This document shows, one piece after another, positions 1 to 8,482 of a DNA stretch of 64,000 nucleotides. Numbering within the stretch: position 1 is the first letter of the stretch; each line of letters opens with the position of its first letter. Origin of the DNA: Lentzea alba (GTDB lineage Bacteria > Actinomycetota > Actinomycetes > Mycobacteriales > Pseudonocardiaceae); the NCBI RefSeq assembly GCF_011067745.1, contig NZ_JAAMPJ010000005.1, forward strand, positions 214,955-278,954, given 5' to 3'. The position numbers and the translations under genes were made by a program. The notes below the pieces were generated by a model. That model had not been told where the DNA came from. It did not search any database and saw nothing but the letters and a program-made list of their open reading frames with translations.

Positions 1-2
1 AG

Positions 3-227
3 CGACTCGGCCTGATCACGCGGGTGCCCGACCCGAAGGATCGCAGGGTGCGCACGCCGGTGATCACCGACGAAGGCCTGGAGCTGCAGAAGCAGGCGGG
101 AGCAGCGCTCGCCGAGGTCGAACGCGGCTTCCGCGCCCGCTTCTCCGATCAGGAAATGGCGATCATCCACAAGGCCCTGAGCGACCTCGCCCGCGGCGAG
201 GGCCCGATGCACGGTTCCTGCATCTAG
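3..227 (+). CDS. MarR-family regulator, C-terminal fragment
   Basis: The gene enters from the left edge, so only about the last 74 residues are visible. They begin in the wing region of a MarR winged helix (LGLITRVPDPKDRRVR, with the DxRDRR-type wing signature) and continue into the C-terminal dimerization helices. MarR proteins bind palindromic operators and usually control neighbouring genes. The stop codon overlaps the end of the convergent oxidoreductase by 4 bp. The start, ligand pocket and target cannot be judged from this fragment. Confidence 0.85.
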   Translation, partial: RLGLITRVPDPKDRRVRTPVITDEGLELQKQAGAALAEVERGFRARFSDQEMAIIHKALSDLARGEGPMHGSCI

Positions 228-1411
228 GCCAGCGAGCCCAGATCCGCCTCTCGCAGCTGAGTCGGCGTCACGGTCGCCTGCGCGTCCACCAACGCGCTCA
301 GGGCCGTGCCGTCGTCCCAGACGTTGACGTTCATGGCCGCCCGCAGCCGCCCTTCGCGCAGCCAGAACGCGATGAACTGCCGTGACGCCAGATCGCCGCG
401 CACGACCAGTTCGTCGGAAGGGTCCGCCAGGCCCCGGTACTCCATGCCCAGGTCGTACTGGTCGGTGAAGAAGTACGGCGACTTCTGGTACGGCTCGTCC
501 AGCCCGATCAGCGACCCCGCCACGTGCGTGCCCTGGTCCTTCGCGTTCGCCCAGTGCTCGACCCGGACCCGGTGGGTGTGGCGCGGGTGGGCGTGCGCCG
601 CGATGTCGCCGGCCGCGAACACGTCGGGCACGGACGTGCGCAACGCGGCGTCGACGGCCACGCCGCCGTCCGCGAGCTCCAGACCGGCGGCCTCGGCGAG
701 TTCGAGTCGCGGGGTCGCGCCGACGGCCAGCACCGTCACGTCCGGGATCAGCTCGGTGCCGTCGTCCAGCCGCACGCCGGACGGCGAGAAGCCCGCCACG
801 CCGGTGCCGAGTTTGAACTCGACGCCGTGTTCCTCGTGCAGGCCGCGGAACATCACGCCCATCTCGGTGCCCAGGACGCGGACCAGCGGTTCCGCCAGCG
901 GGTCGACCACGGTGACGCGGCAACCGTGCGTGCGGGCCGCAGAGGCCACCTCGCAGCCGATCCAGCCCGCGCCGACGATCACGACGTGCCTGCCCTCGCG
1001 CAGTTCCGACTTCAACGTCAGCGAGTCGGTCAGCGTGCGCAGCACATGTCCTTGCGCGCCAGGCAGAACACGGGGGCGCGATCCCGTCGCGAGCAAGAGC
1101 CGATCGTAGGAACGCACTGCTCCGTTGGAGTCAACTATCGAGTGATCGCCGGGCCGCACCTCCAGCACCGACACGCCGAGTTCGAGGTCGATCTCGTTGT
1201 CCGCGTAGAAACTCGCCTCGTGCACCCACGCGGGTTCGTTGGTCTTGCCCAGCAAGATGTCCTTGGACAGCGCGGGAAGCTCGTACGGGCGACGGTTCTC
1301 GGTGCCGAACATGGTGATCTTGCCACCGTAGCCGCGGTCTCGGAGCGCGCTCGCCGCGGAGGCGCCGGCGAGGCCAGTCCCGACGATCACGATGCGTTGC
1401 GGTTCCGCCAT
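224..1411 (-). CDS. FAD-dependent oxidoreductase, ferredoxin-reductase type
   Basis: This 395-residue protein has the two-dinucleotide-fold architecture of NAD(P)H:ferredoxin/rubredoxin reductases that feed electrons to P450s or Rieske oxygenases. An FAD-binding GTGLAGASAA motif lies at about residues 10-20, an NAD(P)-binding VIVGAGWIGCE motif near 145, and the late FAD motif VFAAGDIA near 267. I chose the ATG at 1411 because GGAGG sits about 7 bp upstream; the GTG two codons earlier almost abuts that ribosome site. No ferredoxin or P450 gene lies next to it here, so its partner is unknown. It converges on the MarR fragment. Confidence 0.85.
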   Translation of the reverse strand: MAEPQRIVIVGTGLAGASAASALRDRGYGGKITMFGTENRRPYELPALSKDILLGKTNEPAWVHEASFYADNEIDLELGVSVLEVRPGDHSIVDSNGAVRSYDRLLLATGSRPRVLPGAQGHVLRTLTDSLTLKSELREGRHVVIVGAGWIGCEVASAARTHGCRVTVVDPLAEPLVRVLGTEMGVMFRGLHEEHGVEFKLGTGVAGFSPSGVRLDDGTELIPDVTVLAVGATPRLELAEAAGLELADGGVAVDAALRTSVPDVFAAGDIAAHAHPRHTHRVRVEHWANAKDQGTHVAGSLIGLDEPYQKSPYFFTDQYDLGMEYRGLADPSDELVVRGDLASRQFIAFWLREGRLRAAMNVNVWDDGTALSALVDAQATVTPTQLREADLGSLA

Positions 1412-1587
1412 TTTCACCCCTCCAGGTGACCAAGTCTCGTCCCACGTGCGACGCTATCCGCAGCTCGGCACGGTCGCCCGATGGAGAACGCCAAACCGTC
1501 GTCATGACCGCCGGTGACACACGTCTCTACTAGGTGAGCACCGGGACCGCCGGGCCGGTGCGCTGAGCGAGCTGGAGGAAGAAACCC

Positions 1588-1788
1588 GTGGGAGCCAAAG
1601 AGGAGTGGCAGGTGAGCTGCCGCGACATCGCTTCGCGCCGACGGGACTTGACGGTGTTCGTCAGCCAGGGGCACATCGTGATCAACGTGCCGCCGGGTGA
1701 AGCCGCCGTGCTGACGCCGCTGGAAGTCGGTCGTTTGCGGGCAGCGCTGAGGGAAGCCGTCGTCGCCGCGTCCGACACCAACGTGTGA
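1588..1788 (+). CDS. small conserved-looking hypothetical protein
   Basis: A 66-residue ORF with a GTG start and a good ribosome site (GGAGGA about 8 bp upstream). It has a beta-rich N-terminal half (FVSQGHIVINVPPGE) and an amphipathic C-terminal helix ending LTPLEVGRLRAALREAV. Short proteins with that helix are familiar in actinomycetes, but I know no function for them. It is divergent from the oxidoreductase and lies 52 bp before the acyl-CoA ligase, with that gene's operator in between, so it is probably transcribed separately. Confidence 0.6.
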   Translation: MGAKEEWQVSCRDIASRRRDLTVFVSQGHIVINVPPGEAAVLTPLEVGRLRAALREAVVAASDTNV

Positions 1789-1803
1789 CCGCCGTCACAG
1801 CGT

Positions 1804-1823
1804 TACCTACTCGCAAGTAGGTA
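1804..1823. promoter_or_regulatory. palindromic operator before the acyl-CoA ligase
   Basis: TACCTACT-cgca-AGTAGGTA is a perfect 8+8 bp inverted repeat ending 17 bp before the ligase start codon. Its length, symmetry and place suit a TetR-type repressor of an acyl-CoA-related gene. No TetR gene lies next to it, so the regulator would act in trans. The symmetry is seen directly; the regulator class is inferred. Confidence 0.55.
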
Positions 1824-1840
1824 GATGGCAGAGTGGGCCC

Positions 1841-3340
1841 ATGCTGACCCGCGTGCTGCTGACCCTGGCCAAAGCCGGAGTGATCCGGCCGTTGGGCCCG
1901 CGAGGGCTCTCCGGCACCGTGCGCGGATATCTGCACTGGAACATCACGCTCGCGTGGGGTTACCAGACCGGCGCCGGACGGCACCCGGACCGCGCGGCGA
2001 TCATCGACGACGACGGCGTGCTGACCTACGCCGAGGTGAACGAGCGCACCAGCCGGCTCGCGCACGCCTTCCGCACCGGGGAGCGCATCGGCCTGCTGTG
2101 CCGAAACCACCGCGGTTTCATCGAGACCATGACGGCGTGCACGAAGATCGGCGCCGACGCCGTCCTGCTCAACACCGGCCTGAGCAAAGGACAACTGGCG
2201 CAGGTCGCGCAGGACCAGAAGATCGACCGGATCGTCGCCGACCGCGAGTTCGCCGACCTGCTGCCCGACGTCCCCACCTACTTCAGCGACGAACTCGAGT
2301 CGCTGATCGCCAACGGACCGACGACGCCGCTGCCCCGCCGGCCCCCGCGTGGCCGGCTGATCATCCTCACCTCCGGCACCACCGGCACCCCGAAGGGCGC
2401 GCGCAGGCCGGAACCCGCGAGCCTCGCGCCCGCCGCCGCGTTGCTGTCCCGGATCCCGCTCAAGCACGGCGACGTCATCTCGATCACCTCCCCGCTGTTC
2501 CACGCCTGGGGCCTCGCCGCGTTCCAGCTGGGTCTCGTGCTCGGCGCCACCCTGGTGCTGCGCCGGAAGTTCGACCCGGAGCAGACGCTGAAGGACGCCG
2601 AGAAGTGCACGGCGATGTTCGTGGTTCCCGTGATGCTGCAACGCATGCTGGAGACCCCGCACCGGCCGAAGCTGCGGATCATCGCGTCCAGCGGCTCGTC
2701 GCTGCCGCCGCGCGTCGCCGCCCGCACGCTCGAAGAGTTCGGCCCGGTGCTCTACAACCTCTACGGCTCAACGGAAGTGAGCTGGGCCAGCATCGCGACG
2801 CCCGAGGAGATGCTCAGGGAACCCGGCACGGCGGGACAACCACCGCTCGGCACCCGGCTGGCCATTGTGGACGATCGAGGCGAGCCGGTGGCACCCGGTG
2901 AGACCGGGCGGATCTTCGTCGGCAACGAGATGCTGTTCGACGGTTACACCAACGGCACCAGCAAGGAGTCGTTGAACGGCCTGATGTCCACCGGCGATCT
3001 CGGCTACGTCCGCAACGGCCTGCTGTTCGTGGCCGGCCGTGACGACGAGATGATCGTCTCCGGCGGTGAGAACGTCTACCCGCGCGAGGTCGAGGACCTG
3101 CTCTCGAACCTGGACGGCGTCACCGAGGTCGCGGTGCTCGGCGTGGAGGACGACGAGTTCGGCCAGCGGCTCGTCGCGTTCGTTGTCGGCGCAAAAACCC
3201 TGACGGCGGAACACGTGCGTGAACACGTGAAGGCGAACCTCGCGCGGTTCTCCGTTCCGCGGGATGTTTTCTTCGTCAACGAGTTGCCGCGCAACGCGGC
3301 CGGAAAAGTGTTGAAACGTCAATTGCGCGAACAGCGCTAG
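1841..3340 (+). CDS. AMP-dependent acyl-CoA ligase (FadD-type)
   Basis: A 499-residue ANL-superfamily enzyme that would adenylate a carboxylic acid and transfer it to CoA. Visible motifs are the P-loop-like ILTSGTTGTPKGA at about 175-187, YNLYGSTE near 305, STGDLG near 384, GGENVYPREVE near 408 and the catalytic lysine in NAAGKVLKRQL near 488. The length is close to the family norm. The N-terminus and the gene's isolation resemble long-chain or aromatic acyl-CoA ligases, but the substrate cannot be told. A perfect palindrome just upstream suggests repressor control. Confidence 0.88.
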   Translation: MLTRVLLTLAKAGVIRPLGPRGLSGTVRGYLHWNITLAWGYQTGAGRHPDRAAIIDDDGVLTYAEVNERTSRLAHAFRTGERIGLLCRNHRGFIETMTACTKIGADAVLLNTGLSKGQLAQVAQDQKIDRIVADREFADLLPDVPTYFSDELESLIANGPTTPLPRRPPRGRLIILTSGTTGTPKGARRPEPASLAPAAALLSRIPLKHGDVISITSPLFHAWGLAAFQLGLVLGATLVLRRKFDPEQTLKDAEKCTAMFVVPVMLQRMLETPHRPKLRIIASSGSSLPPRVAARTLEEFGPVLYNLYGSTEVSWASIATPEEMLREPGTAGQPPLGTRLAIVDDRGEPVAPGETGRIFVGNEMLFDGYTNGTSKESLNGLMSTGDLGYVRNGLLFVAGRDDEMIVSGGENVYPREVEDLLSNLDGVTEVAVLGVEDDEFGQRLVAFVVGAKTLTAEHVREHVKANLARFSVPRDVFFVNELPRNAAGKVLKRQLREQR

Positions 3341-3367
3341 GCTCAGCCCCGTAGAGGGGGCTCGACC

Positions 3368-4696
3368 ATGACGGTTCCCGGCCGGACCACCGATCCTCGG
3401 TCCAACGCCGTGCACAACCTGCGCGAGGCACGTATCGCTCTGGACGAAGGCAGACCAGGCGAAGCTCTGGAGTACGCCGAGAAAGCCGTTGCCGCGTTCG
3501 CCTGGCTGGACGACGTCGAGGGCGTGGCGGAGGGCGTGCTGGCGCAGTCCGTGGCACTTGGCAAGCGCGGACTGTGGCCCAGCGCGCTCGACACCATCGA
3601 CCGCGTGCAGGAGATCGCGGCGGCGAACCGCCACATCGGACTGCAGGCAAGATGCAGCTTTTCCCGTGCGGTGGTGGAACTGCGGCTCGACTCGCGGGAA
3701 CGCAGCTTCAACTCGTTCGCCAGGGCGCTCGGACTCGCCGAGCTCACCGGGGACAGCGAGCTGATCGGCTCGGTGCTGTTCGAACAGGCACGAGTGATGC
3801 GCATGCAGTACCACGAGCACTGCATGATCCGCACCGCGGAGAACCGCTGCAGCCTCGACGGCGAACCGTGCGTGCGCAAGCTCCGGCGCGCGGAAGCCTT
3901 GTGCGCGCAGGTGCGCGACCGGTGGAAGCAGGTCGGCGACCCGGTGCGGATGGCGATGGTCAACGTACTGCTGACACACGTGCGCATCGATCTGGGTGAA
4001 CTTGACCGCGCGCACCGCAGCTGGCAGCGCGCTGACCAGTTGCTTGCCGGAAGGAACCGGCCGGTGGCCAGGGCCGAGGCGCTGATGGCGCGCGCCAGGC
4101 TGAGCGGGGCGCGGGGGCGCTACCCGGACCAGATCAGCCAGCTGACCCAGGCCGCCGAGCTCGCCATGAGCTGCCTGGCACGGGAAGTGGCCGTGCACGC
4201 CCATCAGCAGTTGAGCGAGGCGTACGAACGATCCAGGGACCTCGAACGGGCGTTGCGGCACGCGCGGCTCCAGTTGGAGCAGTACCGCTTGTGGGAGCTG
4301 CAAGAGGGGCGCGATCTGCTGCGCATGCGCGAGCACGACCTGTCGTCACGACTCGTGGAACAGTTGGCGCACAGGCGTTTCGAGCCCAAGCGCGAGGACG
4401 CCGTGGTGCGTGTCCCGCACACCGGTGAGTTGCACGAAACCGGCACGGCGGAGCACACGAACACCCGGATCGCCCGCGCGTTGCGGGCGGGGCTCACCAA
4501 GCGCGGCATCGAGGTGCTGCGGCTCGTGGCCGCCGGAGCGAGCACGGCGATGATCGCGGAAACGCTCGGGTTGTCCCCCAAGACCGTGCAGAACCACCTC
4601 CAGCGGATCTACACCACGCTTGACGTCAACGGGCGTGCCGGAGCCATCGTGTGGTGGATGAGCTTGACCAACTCCGAGTCATCTATTGTCAACTAA
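3368..4696 (+). CDS. LuxR-family regulator with helical-repeat sensor region
   Basis: 442 residues. About the first 370 form an all-helical, TPR-like region without a Walker A motif, so this is not a full LAL-type ATPase. The last 60 hold a LuxR/GerE helix-turn-helix (LTKRGIEVLRLVAAGAS, then AETLGLSPKTVQNHL). It lies 27 bp after the acyl-CoA ligase stop and could share a transcript with it. A small cysteine-containing stretch (about residues 155-180) is notable. The target genes and ligand are unknown. Confidence 0.82.
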   Translation: MTVPGRTTDPRSNAVHNLREARIALDEGRPGEALEYAEKAVAAFAWLDDVEGVAEGVLAQSVALGKRGLWPSALDTIDRVQEIAAANRHIGLQARCSFSRAVVELRLDSRERSFNSFARALGLAELTGDSELIGSVLFEQARVMRMQYHEHCMIRTAENRCSLDGEPCVRKLRRAEALCAQVRDRWKQVGDPVRMAMVNVLLTHVRIDLGELDRAHRSWQRADQLLAGRNRPVARAEALMARARLSGARGRYPDQISQLTQAAELAMSCLAREVAVHAHQQLSEAYERSRDLERALRHARLQLEQYRLWELQEGRDLLRMREHDLSSRLVEQLAHRRFEPKREDAVVRVPHTGELHETGTAEHTNTRIARALRAGLTKRGIEVLRLVAAGASTAMIAETLGLSPKTVQNHLQRIYTTLDVNGRAGAIVWWMSLTNSESSIVN

Positions 4697-4933
4697 TTGA
4701 CAACTGGTCCGAGCAGACCGGTGTTCCATCGCCCGTTCGGCCGCTTGCCGTCGACGGGGTACTGCCGGTTCTTGGGTGTTTTACCCACCTCGGCGAAGTG
4801 GAATTGGGTGATGTGACGGGTAACTGGTCTGTGTCATGCTCCGTTAACAAGGTGTCCAGTTAACGAGCGAGGGGCGGTCATGACCGGGCAACGTCGCCCA
4901 GCGCCCGCCGCTGCGCGCCCCGCACCCGCACGC

Positions 4934-6181
4934 TCAGTGCTTGCGCAGCGCGATGCGGGCCACGTCGCGCCACAGGAGTGGATCAACACCCTCGGGATTG
5001 ATGTGCTCCAGCAGCGCGGCCAGCGCGGTGCGCGCGCTGACGCTGCCGTCCGGGTCGACCTCGTCCGCCGCCCGCACGAGCAGCAGGTGGCACCGCAGCT
5101 GCTGCTCGGCGTCCAGCCGCCCGGTCGCGAGCGCGCTCTCCGCGAGCTCCCGCGCCCGGTCGACTTCCCCGTCCCGCAAAGCGAGTTCCGCTCGCAACGC
5201 GCGGGCGTGCGCGAGGAGACCGTCCTGCCGGCGCATCGCCGCGACCGTCGTCTCCACCTTGTCCAGCAACGAAACGACGTAGTCGAGGTTCGCGCCGGGC
5301 GTGCGCAGCGTGATCGCCGCCCCGGCGAGGCGGACGCGGCAGCGGTACTCGGGATCGCCGTCGAAGTCGTCGAGCATGTCGACGGCCTCACGGATGCAGT
5401 GCGCCGCTTCGGTCCGGTCGCCCAGGCGATCCGCGACCTTGGCCCGCGCCCACCAGGTGGAGATGGCGAGCCGGTCGCGGCCGAGTTCGGGCAGCCGCAG
5501 GGAAAGCTGGTCCACGACCTGTTCGGCGTCGGCCAGGCGGCCCGCCGCAGTCAGCTCCGCGCACAACGAGATGAGCGCGCGCGTGTTGACGCGACGCACC
5601 CGTTCGCCGTCACCGGTGGCCAGCTCGACGGCCTCACTCGCGGCCTTCACGGATTCGGCCGTCCGGCCGAGGCGCCGCAACGAGGAAGCGCGCAGGATCT
5701 CCACGAGCGCGTCCACCGCCGGACCGGGAGACCACGACTTGCGCAGCTTCGCCGCCGCCATCAGCAGACCCTCGTGGTCCTGCTGCCGCGCGAGCATCAC
5801 CAGGCGCGTCCAGCGCACGCACCAGCCGAACATCTCCTCGTCCGACCGCTTTCCCAGCGTTTCCAGCAGGTCGACGGCCATCACCAGGTCACCGTCGTGG
5901 TAGGCGAGCAGCGCCTCGCACCACGCCAGCGCCTCGTCCTGCATCGCGGTGCGGTCCTCGTCGACCATCAGCTCGGACGGGTCGACACCGAGCACCTCGG
6001 CGAGCCTGCGCACGACGGTGGGCGACGGCACCCGTTCGCCGGACTCGAGCCGCGACACGTAGCTCATGGAGACGCCGGGGCACGCGAGGTCCTTTTGCGA
6101 CAAACCGCGTTGCAGCCGGACCGCCCGCAGGCGCGCACCGAACCTCGTCAACGACTTCCTGCCCTCATCCACGGCCGCCAC
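4934..6181 (-). CDS. XRE-family regulator with TPR-like sensor domain
   Basis: 415 residues. An XRE helix-turn-helix lies at about residues 15-70 (RLQRGLSQKDLA, then SMSYVSRLESGERVPS). The rest is a long helical, TPR-like superhelix. This architecture matches peptide-sensing or partner-sensing regulators such as the RRNPP class, and also many uncharacterized actinomycete XRE-TPR proteins. The start at 6181 is GTG; a second GTG at 6172 is equally possible. A small secreted peptide gene starts divergently only 19 bp away, so each promoter must lie inside the other gene's 5' end. It converges on the LuxR-type gene across a 237-bp gap in which I see no gene. Confidence 0.82.
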   Translation of the reverse strand: MAAVDEGRKSLTRFGARLRAVRLQRGLSQKDLACPGVSMSYVSRLESGERVPSPTVVRRLAEVLGVDPSELMVDEDRTAMQDEALAWCEALLAYHDGDLVMAVDLLETLGKRSDEEMFGWCVRWTRLVMLARQQDHEGLLMAAAKLRKSWSPGPAVDALVEILRASSLRRLGRTAESVKAASEAVELATGDGERVRRVNTRALISLCAELTAAGRLADAEQVVDQLSLRLPELGRDRLAISTWWARAKVADRLGDRTEAAHCIREAVDMLDDFDGDPEYRCRVRLAGAAITLRTPGANLDYVVSLLDKVETTVAAMRRQDGLLAHARALRAELALRDGEVDRARELAESALATGRLDAEQQLRCHLLLVRAADEVDPDGSVSARTALAALLEHINPEGVDPLLWRDVARIALRKH

Positions 6182-6200
6182 CTATCGAAGGAGCCCCTTA

Positions 6201-6356
6201 ATGAAGTTGAACACTATCGCTCGAACCGTCGCAGCAGTGATCCTCAGTTTGGGCGCTGTGGCGATCGCGGTGGCACCGGCGTCGGCCGGTGAGCGCGACG
6301 GCAGCCCGATGCCGTTCACCCCGCCGTACGTGGCTCCCTGCAACAACGGGCGCTGA
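6201..6356 (+). CDS. small secreted peptide
   Basis: A 51-residue ORF starting at ATG with AAGGAG 8 bp upstream. Residues 1-29 form a clean Sec signal peptide: positively charged start, hydrophobic AAVILSLGAVAIAVA, then APASA before the predicted cut. The released piece would be about 22 residues, ending MPFTPPYVAPCNNGR, with one cysteine and three prolines. It begins 19 bp from the divergent XRE-TPR regulator and is followed by a strong hairpin terminator, so it forms its own short transcript. I do not recognise the family. A signalling peptide read by its neighbour is an inference; a cell-wall or cysteine-linked peptide is also possible. Confidence 0.7.
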   Translation: MKLNTIARTVAAVILSLGAVAIAVAPASAGERDGSPMPFTPPYVAPCNNGR

Positions 6357-6370
6357 TCGTTTTGACCGGT

Positions 6371-6409
6371 TGAGGTGGTCTTGCCTCCCTCGCAAGCGAG
6401 ACCACCTCA
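6371..6409 (+). terminator. hairpin terminator after the secreted peptide gene
   Basis: An 11-bp perfect inverted repeat (TGAGGTGGTCT and its complement) encloses a smaller CTTGC/GCAAG stem. It starts 15 bp after the peptide stop codon. There is no long T-run, as is usual in high-GC actinobacteria. Confidence 0.7.
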
Positions 6410-6473
6410 CCACCGGGACACCAATTGGCACACCTGGGCACACACCCGGTTGCCCGTGAGGCACCCTTGAGGG

Positions 6474-6962
6474 GTGACTCTGCAACTGCGCACGCCTCGT
6501 CACCAGGTGAGTCCCAAGTCGGTCCTGCTGTGGACGATGCAGGCCGCGGTGTTCTGGCTCGTGCTCTTCGTGCCCCAGCTCATCGTGTTCCTGCTGGTGG
6601 ACGAGCCGCCCACGTGGGAGCTCGCCCTCCTGATCGCCACGCTCGTCGTCGGCGTCGTGCACACCGCGGTCGAGCCGAGCTGGCGCTACCGCGTGCACCG
6701 CTGGGAGACCACGCCGGACGCGGTGTACACCCTCTCGGGCTGGCTGAACCAGGAGTGGCGGGTCGCCCCGGTGTCGCGGATCCAGACGATCGACACCAAG
6801 CGCGGGCCGTTCCAGCAGTTGCTCGGGCTCGCGACGGTCACGGTGACGACCGCGTCGGCCGCCGGCCCGGTGGAGATCGAGGGGCTGGACCACGAGGTGG
6901 CGCAGCAGCTCGTGGTCGAGCTGACCAACACCACGCAGGCCACGCCGGGTGATGCCACGTGA
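6474..6962 (+). CDS. bPH2-domain membrane protein (YdbS-like)
   Basis: A 162-residue protein with two N-terminal membrane segments (about residues 20-40 and 45-65: VFWLVLFVPQLIVFLLV and LALLIATLVVGVVH) and a bacterial pleckstrin-homology (bPH2) domain over the rest. YdbS/YdbT-type pairs are membrane proteins of unknown biochemical role, linked in some bacteria to resistance against antimicrobial compounds. The GTG start is preceded by a weak GAGGGG. Its stop overlaps the start of the larger partner (GTGA), so the two are translationally coupled. Confidence 0.8.
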   Translation: MTLQLRTPRHQVSPKSVLLWTMQAAVFWLVLFVPQLIVFLLVDEPPTWELALLIATLVVGVVHTAVEPSWRYRVHRWETTPDAVYTLSGWLNQEWRVAPVSRIQTIDTKRGPFQQLLGLATVTVTTASAAGPVEIEGLDHEVAQQLVVELTNTTQATPGDAT

Positions 6963-8482
6963 CCACGCCCGCCGGGGTGCCGGCCGGACTGCCCGCCGCA
7001 CCGGAGTTCACCGAGCCGCTGGCGGAGTGGCACCGCCTGCACGTGCGCATGCTGATCGTGCGGCCGCTCAACGAGAGCATCGCGATGCTGGTGCCGATCC
7101 TCGTGCTGCTGTTCACCGGCAACGGCGAGAAGTGGCGCCTCATCGCGAGCGGCGCCACGGTCGCGGCGATCCTCGCGTTCAGCTATCTCATCTGGCGCAC
7201 CACGAAGTACCGCATCACCGACGACCAGGTCGAGCTGCACACCGGTCTGCTGACCCGCAAGCAGCTCGCGGTGCCGCGTGATCGCATCAGGACGGTCGAC
7301 CTCACCTCGAAGCCGGGTCACCGGATCTTCGGGTTGTCGGCGGTGCGGATCGGCACCGGCCAGCAGGACGTCCCCGGCACCGACGGCCTCACGCTCGACG
7401 CGGTGACGTCGCAGGAGGCCGAACGGCTGCGGTTGTTGTTGCTGCAGAAGACAGTCGCGCCGAAGCCGGTCTCGCCGGACGAACCGCACGCGGAGCCCGT
7501 GGTCGCGGAGTCCGAGGTCATCTCGCAGCTCGACCTGAAGTGGCTGAAGTTCGCGCCGCTCTCGCTGTCGGGTCTGGTCGCGATCGGTGCCGTGTTCGGG
7601 GTGCTGTCCAACTACGCGGACGACCTCGGCCTGCACCCGGTCCAGGACCTGTGGGAGTGGCTGTTCGAGCACCCGAGCTTCACGCTGATCGGCGCGGCCG
7701 CCGTCGCCCTGATCGTGGTCGGGCTGGTCCTCTCGATCCCGCTCTACATCCTCCAGTTCTGGAACTACCGGCTGACCCGTGAGCCGGACGGAACCCTGCG
7801 CGTGCAACGGGGTCTGCTCACCACCCGGTCGGTCTCGGTGGAGGAGCAACGGCTGCGCGGCGTCGACATCCAGGAACCGCTGCTGGTGCGGGCCGGCAAG
7901 GGCGCGAAGCTGGCCGCGGTGACGACGGGCCTGGGCTCGAAGGGCGAGAGCAACCTGCTGCTGCCGCCCGCGCCGTTGTCCGTGGCGCACCAGGTCTCGC
8001 AGGACGTGCTGAAGGTGCACGACGACCCGACCCTGCGCAAGCTCCGCAAGCACCCGTTCGCCGCGTTGCGCCGCAGCGTGATCCGGCACGTGGTGCCGTG
8101 GGTCGTGATCGCCGTCGGCCTCGCGATCTGGGCGCCGGCGTGGGCGTGGCCGATCCCGGTCGCGATCATCCCGTTCGCCGCGCTGGTCGGCTGGGACAAC
8201 TACCGTTCGCTCGGCAACGCGCTCGACGACCGCTATCTGGTCACCCGCAACAACTCCCTGGTCCGCAGCACGGTCGCGTTGCAGCGCACCGGCATCATCG
8301 GCTGGCGCATCCGGCGGTCGTTCTTCCAGCGCCGCAGCGGGTTGATGACGATCGGCGCGACCACCGCGGCGGGCGCGGGCGTCTACCACGTGACGGACGT
8401 CGGCGAGTCCGACGGCCTGGCGCTCGCCGACGAGGCCGTGCCGGACCTGCTGCGCCCGTTCCTGCTCCGAGAAGGCGAATGA
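6959..8482 (+). CDS. multi-bPH2-domain membrane protein (YdbT-like)
   Basis: 507 residues with paired membrane segments alternating with three bPH2-type repeats: about residues 80-165 (YRITDDQVELHTG), 265-345 (NYRLTREPDGTLRV) and 420-500 (DDRYLVTRNNSLVR). This is the usual architecture and length of the large partner in YdbS/YdbT pairs. It is coupled by overlapping stop/start codons both to the small partner upstream and to the AfsR-type regulator downstream, so the three form one operon. Biochemical function is unknown. Confidence 0.8.
   Translation: MTTPAGVPAGLPAAPEFTEPLAEWHRLHVRMLIVRPLNESIAMLVPILVLLFTGNGEKWRLIASGATVAAILAFSYLIWRTTKYRITDDQVELHTGLLTRKQLAVPRDRIRTVDLTSKPGHRIFGLSAVRIGTGQQDVPGTDGLTLDAVTSQEAERLRLLLLQKTVAPKPVSPDEPHAEPVVAESEVISQLDLKWLKFAPLSLSGLVAIGAVFGVLSNYADDLGLHPVQDLWEWLFEHPSFTLIGAAAVALIVVGLVLSIPLYILQFWNYRLTREPDGTLRVQRGLLTTRSVSVEEQRLRGVDIQEPLLVRAGKGAKLAAVTTGLGSKGESNLLLPPAPLSVAHQVSQDVLKVHDDPTLRKLRKHPFAALRRSVIRHVVPWVVIAVGLAIWAPAWAWPIPVAIIPFAALVGWDNYRSLGNALDDRYLVTRNNSLVRSTVALQRTGIIGWRIRRSFFQRRSGLMTIGATTAAGAGVYHVTDVGESDGLALADEAVPDLLRPFLLREGE

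Noticed and set aside
1682..4336. Long minus-strand open frames opposite the acyl-CoA ligase and LuxR genes.
   Set aside because: Shadow frames typical of high-GC DNA; no recognisable domain, and the sense strand has convincing genes.
4651..4863. A 70-residue open frame in the convergent gap after the LuxR-type gene.
   Set aside because: It starts inside the LuxR gene, has no ribosome site, and shows no conserved features.
6066..6200. Longer N-terminal form of the secreted peptide.
   Set aside because: The open frame extends upstream, antisense to the XRE gene, but the ribosome site and signal peptide both point to the ATG at 6201.
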